Shown here one piece after another: positions 33,321 to 42,700 of a DNA stretch of 64,000 nucleotides (position 1 is its first letter; every line of letters begins with the position of its first letter). A program made the position numbers and the translations under genes. This stretch comes from Pomphorhynchus laevis (taxonomy: Eukaryota > Acanthocephala > Palaeacanthocephala > Echinorhynchida > Pomphorhynchidae). The stretch lies in contig WNNJ02000348.1 of the NCBI GenBank assembly GCA_012934845.2, positions 1 to 64,000 of the forward strand, in the 5' to 3' direction. The notes beneath the pieces were generated by a model, which was given only the letters and a program-made list of their open reading frames with translations, did not search any database and was not told the origin of the DNA.

Positions 33321-34829
33321 GTGGAGGGCGTCCCACTTCGGTAACACTTACGCAATGCGAAGTAATCAAGGGCCTTTTTCACTGAATATCCTTCAGTGGA
33401 ATTCGGGAGGTGCTTCCGCCCTTAGCCTTCTATCTGGTAGAGATGCAGATGTTATAGTCCTTCAGGAGACGCGGTCTATCCGTCTCCTTCAGGATATTAC
33501 TCGATTTATCCCTAAGCACATATACACCCACTTTACTCCTTACATAACCCCCTCACTCCTCTTCATCTCAAGGTCTTTTAACCCTAGTAAAAAGCTCATT
33601 AAGATCATCCCTCCTATTAAACTACTCTTGTCCAGCCCTATCTTGTTTAGCTATATCACTTTGTAAGAACGGTAAGCGTATAAGCATAGCCAATGTCTAT
33701 ATTCGGCCAGGAGAAATTCACAAGAACCGTGACCTCCAGGATCAAATATTGGGGAGCGGTTATGACATGTTACTTGGTGACTTCAACGACAGAACTGGTC
33801 GTTGGATTAATGCAGCACTCCGAAGAGCAAGGATCGGCTATCTTATTCATAAACCACCTTCCCCAACCTTTCATTGCTCTACAACAAATTCTCTCCTCGA
33901 CATATTACTGCTACATAAGATGTGGTTGTTGAAACCCATTTGCACCGAGCAGTCGCGTCAACAACAGACCACCTCTCATGACCTAATTCGCTGGAGGCTA
34001 GAGGACGATACGTTGCTTAGAAGAAGGTTTCACTTTGACCCTATTAGAGTGGCCTTCTTTCAGGCAGCTATCCAACTCTTCCCCAGAATTGGAATTGAGA
34101 GTTTGACCGAATTTAATTCCTACCTCTCATCGCAAGCTACCGCGATCCTTTCGACTACCTATAAAGGTCGAATATACAATCCTACTCCAACAAAGCTCAA
34201 GGTCCTAGCTAAAATGTTAGACCTTCCCAATCTCTCTGTTTCCGCCAGACATATCCTCTCGAATGAATATTGGAGCTCTAGATATAGGCTCCAGCTGAGC
34301 AAGGATAGGGCAAGCATTGCTCGCCTTAACCCTTCTCAGGCTTCCTTCTGGAAGATATTCAAGAAGGAGAAGTTTGTTTGCTGGAAGGATAGAGCCTTGG
34401 TTTGGATTGGTAGCATAGGCCTTGACAAAGTTTTAGAGGAGTCACTTTCCTTACATAATTATGGAGCCACTCAATCTCCTTAACCAATCCCGTCTTGGTG
34501 TGACTTCAGGAGTAGGGACTTATCTGTTATAGATATCCTTAACTCCTGGGGACCACTCCCGGGCACCTCCAAATCCCACGCGCCACTCACCACTCGTGTC
34601 TGTCAGCTTTTGACATACAGTCAGAGAAAGGAGGTCGCCATCACAATGCTATTAGCCTCCCCGTCTGACATAGCGGACATCAACATCAGCCGTCGAGTTT
34701 TTTTTACCTAAAAAGAGATTAATCACTTGTCCTAAAGATCTGCGGCCCATCTCGATTCAAAACGCCCTCATATCCATCTACGAAAAAGCGCTTGCGCGTA
34801 GAATCCGCGTTCATTTATGTAGGCGTAAT

Positions 34830-35813
34830 TTGATCCCACCGAGTTTTCATGGATTTGTCAAAGGGCGCTCGGTCCATTCAGCAATTGGTGAAGTGCATCA
34901 GTTTTGTCAGGATAATAGTCATCAGCTTGCTGTGGCTGTTTTTCTCGATTTTTCAGCTGCATTTGACCGGATCTCCATTCCCTTCGTTATCTCCTCTCTC
35001 AGGTCCCTCGGGTTGCCTGCGAGAATTGTTAACAGGGTGGAGATATTGCTGTACACCAAGCGGTTCTACTATGAAGACGACCCTGATGCGCGTCAGTTCT
35101 ACCCTATTACGGGTGTACCTCAAGGATCCCCACTTTCTCCTATCTTATATCTTGCTGCATCCATTGTTCTATTCAAGAATTTTAAACGTGATCAACATCT
35201 AGTGGTATATGCTGATGATACCACAGCCTTGTTCTCTGGACGCAGGTGCAAAGATGTAATCTCTGACATCAGCCGTTTCTTTTTAAGATTAAAAGACCAG
35301 TTGCCCCCATCCAATCTTATTTTAAACTCCTCTAAATCACAGGTGGTAGTCTTTAATGGCGTTCCTGCCACCAAAAAGAAACTTAAGAGACTAGCACTCT
35401 CTGCACTCTCCTCCATTTTGCAGCATCAACCGCTCCCCATCTTCACGAGTCGAGTAAAATATCTGGGGTTCACAGTTACGGTGAATTGGTCGGCGAAAGC
35501 TGACCTGGATAGACTTAAACGTATCCTGAAGAAAGCTAGGTGGGCTCTGAAACGGGCCCAGCATCTGTCATTGAATGGGATAACCCAAGTGCGCCTCTGG
35601 GGTACTTGGGCTATCTCGGGATTAGTCTTCTTCTCACGAGGACGTCCCCCAGAACAAAGACTAAGGTTTCTCAAGCTCCTCATCTCGAGATTACCAACCA
35701 TAGTCCGCCTTGACTGGACCCTTAGGTGTGTGAGAGACCCCGAATGGTTCAGTCAGAGGGCGGCGCGCTGGTGTGGCCGAGGGGCTCAGATCCCTCTGGA
35801 CCTGAGGCCGTGA
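34830..35813 (+). CDS. LINE family A ORF2, reverse-transcriptase domain
   Basis: 327 open codons covering RT motifs 2 to 7: FVKGRSVHSAIGEV, motif A LDFSAAFDRI, motif B QGSPLSPIL, motif C YADD and the thumb VKYLGFTVTVNW. It ends in a Cys/Trp-containing tail (RWCGRGAQIPLDLRP). It lacks the CCHC end seen in some LINEs. Upstream endonuclease and linker parts lie in other frames. Confidence 0.85.
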   Translation: MIPPSFHGFVKGRSVHSAIGEVHQFCQDNSHQLAVAVFLDFSAAFDRISIPFVISSLRSLGLPARIVNRVEILLYTKRFYYEDDPDARQFYPITGVPQGSPLSPILYLAASIVLFKNFKRDQHLVVYADDTTALFSGRRCKDVISDISRFFLRLKDQLPPSNLILNSSKSQVVVFNGVPATKKKLKRLALSALSSILQHQPLPIFTSRVKYLGFTVTVNWSAKADLDRLKRILKKARWALKRAQHLSLNGITQVRLWGTWAISGLVFFSRGRPPEQRLRFLKLLISRLPTIVRLDWTLRCVRDPEWFSQRAARWCGRGAQIPLDLRP

Positions 35814-35938
35814 ATATAAGTTGAAGATTTCAAAATACACGTCATAAACAGCTTCTATTTAAAGTTTTCTTTTGCATGTTTTTGTTTCTTAAGTTTTTTT
35901 ATCAGTTATATAGTTATTAATAAAACCCTTACTTACTT

Positions 35939-35951
35939 ACAAAATTATCCT
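35939..35951. repeat. Target-site duplication of the plus-strand LINE, right copy
   Basis: ACAAAATTATCCT, identical to 32081-32093. It abuts TTATTTAACTGCA (35951-35963), the likely outer duplication of the older minus-strand LINE. Confidence 0.85.
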
Positions 35952-36351
35952 TATTTAACTGCACACAATTCCTGACATCTCATTGCTATATGGGATGTCA
36001 GAGATCTCTTTCTATATACCCATATGTATATAGAAAGAAAGATCATAAAAAATAAGAAATAAATTAAATTAAAAATTAAGAAATACAAAAAAAACAAAAT
36101 TAACCAATTAATCGTTTACAAAATATTCAATGAAATATCTGTTTTATTATTGGACATTATATTATTACGACACTTAGGAAATATAGAGCTTTTAGTATTT
36201 TACTATGCAAACAATCTGTTTCTATTAATAAAATGCTGATGCTATTATATTCTATTTTGTGTTAAAACATAAAGTATTTTGAGTATTTTAAAATACATAA
36301 AGTATTTTAACATAAAGTATTTTTACTTTATGTTAAAACATAAAGTAATTA

Positions 36352-36815
36352 TAGGATATTCTGCAAATACTACGACGTTCTTGCTTTAGAACGTTGTAGT
36401 TCTAAAGCAAGAACTACAACTTGTTTTAATAGCCCACTAATTATTACATAACAACTTCTGTCATCATTTAACTGCCTAGCTTTATTCGCTCGTGTAATGA
36501 TAACATATGGTGGCACTGAAGATCGTACGCTATTGTTGCCGATTGCATTTTGAGAGACATTATAATGAGTGATTAAAACTGAATCATGACCAGTAGAATT
36601 AGAAGCTTTGTTTTTAGGATAAGGATAGATATCATCATTAATGATCAAAACCGAATTGTGACTAGTAGCATTCGAAGCAGTGTTTCTAGGAAATAAAACG
36701 GATGATTCTGATCGACGTTCATATGTAACCTCACTATTGTCACAGTCCAAAGCTCCAGTGTGTGCAACCGAGACTATAGGTTATTCTTCAAATACTACAA
36801 CGTTCTTGCTTTTTG
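36352..36815. repeat. 385-bp block between 40-bp direct repeats, with a 16-bp hairpin
   Basis: ATAGGATATTCTGCAAATACTACGACGTTCTTGCTTT (from 36352) recurs as ATAGGTTATTCTTCAAATACTACAACGTTCTTGCTTT (from 36776). Next to the first copy, GTTCTTGCTTTAGAAC (36377-36392) pairs with GTTCTAAAGCAAGAAC (36399-36414) across a 6-base loop. Confidence 0.85.
36391..36770 (-). CDS. Candidate exon, Ser/Asn-rich; possible exchanger C-terminus
   Basis: A minus-strand open stretch of about 127 codons with internal similarity (RNTASNATSHNSVLIINDD and KNKASNSTGHDSVLIT). Upstream lies ACCTATAG, usable as an acceptor, but it gives entry phase 1 while the last exchanger exon found (42651-42700) ends in phase 0. So either one exon is missing between them or this belongs elsewhere. 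The final codons fall in the hairpin described for 36377-36414, which may have altered the end. No domain is recognised. Confidence 0.3.
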
Positions 36816-37479
36816 TAAGTTTAATATTAAAATGGGTAATGTTTTCAGTTGGATAGTATAAGTCAGAAGCAAATGATTGTGGACTGCGTATTTGTCGGAG
36901 TAATTTAGCAGCGCAAAAACCACACAGTCATTTTTTGTTATAAGAATGTCACGCACTATAGATGTCCGAACACTGCAGTCAGTAATAGAACACTGAAACT
37001 GAATGTAGTTTGACGTGTCAACAGATTTTGTTTTTTCTTTGACAACTCATAAAGTTGAAGGTAGTTAATCAATAGTATCAATTGTCTTCTATTGTTTGCG
37101 GTTGTCAGAACCTAAATTATAACCAGTAAGCTCTATTTTAACTGTAAATGTCTGGTTTTCCTTTCTGTCTAATTTCATTTAAATAGCAATATCAGCAATT
37201 ATCTACTATTGTTTGAGATCGTCAGAACTGTATAATTCAATAGTCGATAATTATATTGCAATTACTTATATTGTAAAATTTCTCTCGAAGTTTTAAGTTT
37301 TTTAATGAGTTTCAATTTATCATTTATAAAAATATACGTGAAAACTCAAGACAATCATATCGTTGTGAATGATGATGTCATTATGATGTCACTTTAAAAA
37401 ACCTGCTTCAGCGTCAACTTCTATGAGGATATATTTAAATGACGTAATAAAACTAACTCCAAAAAACATTTATAAATAA

Positions 37480-38275
37480 TAATAATACAATAATTTATTT
37501 AACGTGGCAAATGCGTGCAAAATGCACGCTTACATGACCACTAACAAACAAAAAAGAACATCAAAGGTCACAGGTAATTAGTTAATTGTTGAAAAAGAAT
37601 TGGATTTGGCGTTTGAAGTACGACATAGATGTTGATTGGCGGATATGAATAGGCAGTTGATTCCACAAGAGAGGAGCAGCCACAACGAAGGAGCGGAAGC
37701 CAAAAGAGGTAGAGTAGATTGGGACATGTAAAATAAAGGAATTACGGGAACGCAGAGCACAATACACAGTACGAGAATTGTCGAGAAAAGGAAGGTTGAG
37801 AAATGAAGGGGTATGAGAAGTTATAAGGCGAAAAGAAATGATAAGAAGACGAATTTGAACACAACAATAAATGGTAGGCCAATCAAGAGAAACAAGATAG
37901 TGGGATGTATGATCAAAACGACGAAGACGGAGGAAAACTCGAACGGCAGCGTTGATGATGCATTGTAAAGGAAGAAGAGTGGATTTAGGTAAGTTGGAAA
38001 ATAGACTAAGACAGTAATCAAGTCTTAAGAAAAGAAGAGAAGATATGAGTCATACAAGAAGGGAAATCGATCAATCTACGAACTTGACGGAGATTGCGGA
38101 GTATCAAGGTAGATGAGCGTACTTTATCACTAACGAAAGGTTTAAGTGAAAGTCGGTTGTCGAAATGAAAGCCTAGGAAAACGAGATTATCAACGATAGG
38201 AAGAATTGTAGAATTTAGTGATACGGAAGGAGGTTCTACGCCGAAGCTTCGAGGTAGGATCTACATAATTTTAGA
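37480..38275 (-). mobile_element. CR1/L2-like LINE (family B), 3' third
   Basis: Reading right to left: RT thumb and C-terminus down to LWNQLPIHIRQST (near 37660), then a 3' UTR with GTGGTCATGTAAGCGTGCATTTTG and an ATT-rich end at about 37475-37500. Two further partial copies of this 3' UTR or tail are at 46078 and 60950. Frames are broken. Confidence 0.82.
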
Positions 38276-38369
38276 TTTATCTTATCATTTTTATTAAAAT
38301 AAAAATGTTTATTTTCTTTTACTTATGCAAAAACACAATTTCTCCATAACTTGTGCTATTTTTGTAAAA

Positions 38370-39300
38370 TAGTGTTTTTAATCACGCATTGAAGAGAACC
38401 ATGGGGAGCCGACAGCGATGAGACGAAAAGTTACGAGAAGAAGGCGGAGTTTGATGCGGATGTGGATGGTGGGCCAGGAGAGTTGGGCAAGATATGTGGA
38501 TGTGTGGTCGAAGCGACGGAGACGAAAGAGCACTCGAACGGCGGTGTTGATTATTCGTTGTAGGGGTAGGATGATGGATTTTGGAGAATTGGCGAAAAGG
38601 CTAAGGCAGTAATCGATTTTAGGGAAAAGAAGCGATGAAAGAAGAGACATACAAGAACGGAAGTCGATAAGGGGGCGGATACGGCGGATGTCACGGAGAA
38701 TTAAGTTAGACGAGCGGACCTTGTCACGGACGAAGGGTTTAAGGGAAAGGTGATCATCGAAATGGAAGCCTAAGAAAGTGAGATTGTGGACTATAGGGAT
38801 GATCGATGAGGCAAAAGATACAGTGGGAGGAGATATGTTTGGTTTACGGGGAGGATCCACATTATTTTGGACTTTTCGGCGTTTAGAACGAGATGGAGAT
38901 TGGAGAGACGTTTGTAGATAGAAGAAAGACAGTTGGAGGCAGAAATGCCGATATCGTGTATGCGATGTGCGGGTGCATGAGCATAGATGAGGATGTCATC
39001 GGCGTATTGCATGACGTTAAAGGAGTAAGGTTTGATAAACGGAGAGAGATCGCCAAGCAGAAGAGAGAAAAGCAGGGGACCTAGGACTGAACCTTGTGGG
39101 ACCCCGCAAAAAATAGGGATGGGAGGGGAGGATGATGAATTAGAACAGACGCGAAAGGAACGGTCGGATAGATATGAGGCGAACCATGCTACGGAGGAGG
39201 AAGAAAAGCCGTAATCATAACGAAGGCGAGAAAGGAGGACGGAGTGGTCGACAATGTCGAATGCGGAGGAGAGGTCGAGGGAGATGACCTCGACCAAACC
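38370..39300 (-). mobile_element. CR1/L2-like LINE (family B), RT-domain copy
   Basis: The minus strand encodes SLDLSSAFDIVDHSVLLSRL (motif A), FCGVPQGSVLGPLLFSLLL (motif B), MQYADDILIYAHAP (motif C) and LVLNAEKSKIMWILP, then in a second frame LTFLGFHFDDHLSLKPFVRD, MSLLSSLLFPKIDYC and VLFRLRRFDHTSTYLAQLSW. One frame change separates the two parts. The 5' part of the element (endonuclease, ORF1) is missing. QGSVLGPLLF and QYADD place it in the CR1/L2/Rex1 side of LINEs. It is G+C-rich relative to its surroundings. Confidence 0.88.
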
Positions 39301-39457
39301 TTACTCCTCAAAGGAGTAAGGTTTGATTCTCTCTCCGTTTGATAAAGGGAAAGAGATCGCCAAGCAGAAGAGAGAAAAGCAGGGTACCTAGGACTGAACC
39401 TTGTGGGACCCTTCAAAAAATAGGGATGGTAGGGGAGGATGATGAATTAGAACAGTA
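39296..39457 (-). repeat. Hairpin plus partial re-duplication of LINE B
   Basis: AAACCTTACTCCT (39296-39308) and AGGAGTAAGGTTT (39312-39324) form a 13-bp hairpin. From there to 39457 the sequence repeats 39022-39148 of the same LINE (GATCGCCAAGCAGAAGAGAG, CTAGGACTGAACCTTGTGGGAC) with small differences. So a second piece of the LINE joins through an inverted-repeat junction. Confidence 0.85.
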
Positions 39458-41824
39458 AATGCCATGTATCTTGTTTTTGCCAAGATATCATTTATATCAT
39501 TAAACTAAAATTTGTTCTTCCACTAACAGATATCATATAATATTAATTAATAATAAATGATATATATTAAATTGAAATAAATACTCAAATACAGTCAATA
39601 TATCAATTTCTATAGTTTAGATCTTTATCTAAATCTCAAAATCAAATCAGCAAATACATGATCTGCTAAATTATACAGACATATTTTATTTTTCTAATTA
39701 TTTAATTTCTTGTTTCTAAATATTTTTGATTAGTTCTGGAATTGTATGATCTATAATTTTATAATTTAATATTTACGTTATTACTAGCAATATACATAAT
39801 ATAATTTGTTATTTAATCATTTGTAATACATCTTTTAATATATAAAATACAGAATAATACAAAAAAATATTTAATTTCAAATGAAAAAATATTTTACGTG
39901 TATATAGTAGAATAGATACATGAATGCAGTGTGGGCGTAAAAATGTTTTATAAATGTAAATTATATATAATAAATATGGCAAGAGTTACAGACGAATGCT
40001 CGAGCAATGCATCAGGTTACTTTACAGACAACTTTAGAAAAGTTCCATACCCGAAACGATATCTCGAGTACCTTTCTACTTGGAGTTTACTTTTCTTTTA
40101 TACTTTTGACGTCAAACCTTACACTGTTTTTAATTTTTGTCATCACTTCTGAAATTAATAAAATTCTATCAGATAATTCTATTTGATACTTTGACTTGGC
40201 TTTGTGAACAAAGGTGAGTCAAAGTATCATATAGAAAGTATCATATTTATTACATAAACACGAAGAATGTGCAACAAATATTTTACAATGAACTGCGAAG
40301 CCGTAACTAGGCCAACACTGATCTGAGAATCAGTATTTCTAACGGTGAAACAAATCATTGTATACGAAATTTTTAGGTTATTCAGTGGCGTTCTGTTATT
40401 CGTTGGTATCCAATGCTTACCTTGAATGTCGACTCGCTTTTGTGCAGAGTTTCATGAGCGGAGAGATGATGAAGATATTATTGTATTACTATTTATATTA
40501 ATTTACCATTTTGCTCATTAAATTAATAAAATCTTATAAAATGTACGTAAATTTTCCACGTACGTAAATTTATTTTAACTCATTTAATTCAAAGAGAATA
40601 TAAATGAGTTGGCAATCACGCATACGCCATTAATACGAATGAATAAGATTTGAATGTGATTGACTAATTTAATAAATTGTAACATTAAATTAAATAATTA
40701 AATAATGTTACAATTATTGTTACAATTAAAGAATTTAACTTTTTACTTTAAATTTTTTTATCTAATTTGCAAAATGAACATTCATAAAAGGTTCAAATAT
40801 AAAAGTAAGATCCAAAAATAAAATACAAAAGTCAGAAAATAGATATATTTCAAGCAAAATATTCTAAATATATACTCTGTGTTCTTTTCTATAAATACTG
40901 TTCAACAAAATTCTCGTTTTCATATAGACAAATTCTTTTTTCGTTTTGATAAGGATAGAGAAAATGATTTTCGAATCTAAAAGATAATAAAAATTGTATA
41001 TTTAGAAAATGAAATCTAAAGAAATATTGCTTTTGAACAACTTCTACGATTGAAAGGGTATCACAAAGTAGACAGTGTTCATTGTCAAAATCACTCTGTT
41101 TTATATAATCATTTATAATGAATTTAAATGAATTTAAATGAATGAATGGCTAATTAGCGATGGCATATAAATTTTGTAGTTTAAAGTTTAAACTTTTAAT
41201 CAGGCACAATTAAGCATTTTGCATAATTATGCAAAATGCTCTGAATTGATGTAGAAATTAAAGACAAATAATAGCCATGGTCTTTACAAAATCATTTGGA
41301 TAAAAGCGATTTATCACCAAAGTCAAATTGTATGTTATTTTTATTTTCATGTTGCTATCATAAAGTTTAGAAACCTAAACTATTTACAAATTTATTGTTA
41401 CAAATTTATTTTGACAAATTTTATTTTATTTTATTTCCACTAATATTTTTTTATTAATAATTATTAATTATTAATGTTTCTACTGATAATTTTCCACATT
41501 TATCAGAATAATTTATTTTGATAAATTTTGATTGCTATTTTTAATTATTTTTAATTATTTTAATATTTTTAATTGTTTTTGAATGATTAATTAATTTTAA
41601 TTAGAGTAAAAGTAAAAATCATCTAAAATAAACAACCGCATTTATTCTGAAATATTTTATACGATATTTACGTATATCTATCTCTGCCATTATTATTTAT
41701 TCAAATAAAAAATCAGGTGATATATTCAAATAATAAAGAATGATTATCTAAATTATATAAATCCATTATATAATTCATATTATTAATTTATTATTATTTT
41801 TTAATTTAATTTTATTTTTAAATT
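39458..41824. other. AT-rich stretch, probably exchanger intron or downstream flank
   Basis: No exon was found on either strand. A GATACTTTGACT/AGTCAAAGTATC hairpin lies at about 40187-40228, and a perfect 28-bp palindrome AGCATTTTGCATAATTATGC.. is at 41213-41240. Confidence 0.4.
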
Positions 41825-42012
41825 AATAATTAAGAGAAGGACAGTGAATGTTATTTAATTTTATATTTTATTTTTTTATTTTTATTTTGTCTTAAAAATT
41901 ATAATTAAGGGGAGAGGACAATAAATTTTATTTAATTTTATTTTTTGTTTTTTTGATTTTATCTTAAGAATTACAATTAAGAGGAGGACAGTGAATGTTA
42001 TTTAATTTTATA
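41825..42012. repeat. ~85-bp AT-rich tandem repeat, 2.5 units
   Basis: Units start AATTAAGAG(A)AGGACAGTGAATG, AATTAAGGGGAGAGGACAATAAA and AATTAAGAGGAGGACAGTGAATG, and continue with TTATTTAATTTTAT and a T-run. Confidence 0.8.
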
Positions 42013-42294
42013 ATCGATTTATATTCAAATAATAAATAATGATTATCGGGTGATAATCACTATTTTAAAATTTAACTTTAAATATCCAAATGTATATTTT
42101 ATGATATAAATTAATAATATGAATTATATAATAGGTTTTATATAAATACTTTATTGTCGAATAGAAAATTCCATTAACGTAGCAGTTGAGATATAAGAAA
42201 TATTAAATCATATGTTGAGTACTTTGCTAACTTAATGCTGCAGATAAAGATTGTCACCAAATAAGGATCTTGTATAAACAGTATAGTTTATATA

Positions 42295-42490
42295 AAAATA
42301 TTCTAAATTATATAATATTATATTATATTATATTTATTAATATATATTAATATAATATATTATATATAATAATATATTAATATATTATATATATTATTAT
42401 ATTTAATTTTATTATATTATTATAGTTATTTTCTTCTTTCTTCTTTACAAAAAGAAAAAAGAAGAAGAGAAAAAAGAAAGAAGAATAAAT
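42295..42490. repeat. AT palindrome array and purine/pyrimidine hairpin
   Basis: TATATTA/TAATATA runs from 42295 to 42420, then TTTTCTTCTTTCTTCTTT opposite AAAGAAAAAAGAAGAAGAG (42430-42485), which can fold back. Confidence 0.75.
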
Positions 42491-42650
42491 TATATAAGTT
42501 AATACTGTTAATATGTTATCACATATTTAAGATTTATTTTAATATATTTCTTTATTTCAAATTTCTATGAATAATAAGTTTAGTACGAAAATGTTAAAAA
42601 ATTAAATGCCATATAAACGACTTTAATGTACAATACAAAGTTAAACTTAC

Positions 42651-42700
42651 ATCTGAAGGAAGCGTGTCGACTGAATCTAATATTTGAGCAATTTCATCAT
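42651..42700 (-). other. NHE: NHE exon (cytoplasmic tail, short)
   Basis: Acceptor TTTTAACAG, donor GTAAGT; 50 nt, completing a GAT codon begun in the previous exon, then DEIAQILDSVDTLPSD. Acidic, with no domain. Too short to prove alone; the phase match supports it. Confidence 0.65.

Larger units (their letters stand above)
32094..35938 (+). mobile_element. APE-type LINE (family A), near-full-length plus copy
   Basis: About 3.85 kb, flanked by a perfect 13-bp duplication. A 22-nt leader precedes ATG 32116 (MSKFSMSG). ORF1 continues in the next frame to 33320. ORF2 has an endonuclease domain (ILQWNSGG, VLQETRS, MLLGDFNDRTGRW) from 33355 and an RT to 35813 with LDFSAAFDRIS, GVPQGSPLSPILYLAAS and VVYADDTTALFSG. 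There is no RNase H after the RT. The 3' end is AATAAAACCCTTACTTACTTAC, a CTTA-type tail rather than poly(A). A few frame breaks (ORF1 start, mid endonuclease, a T-run before the RT) make it inactive as read. The domain set fits the Jockey/I/R1 side of LINEs; I would not name a clade. Confidence 0.92.

Noticed and set aside
38418-39214. Plus-strand open frames across LINE B (for example 38418-38612, 38893-39084)
   Set aside because: Arg-rich shadows of the minus-strand RT.
39931-40152. 73-codon plus-strand frame
   Set aside because: No domain, no splice context, and composition like random AT-rich sequence.
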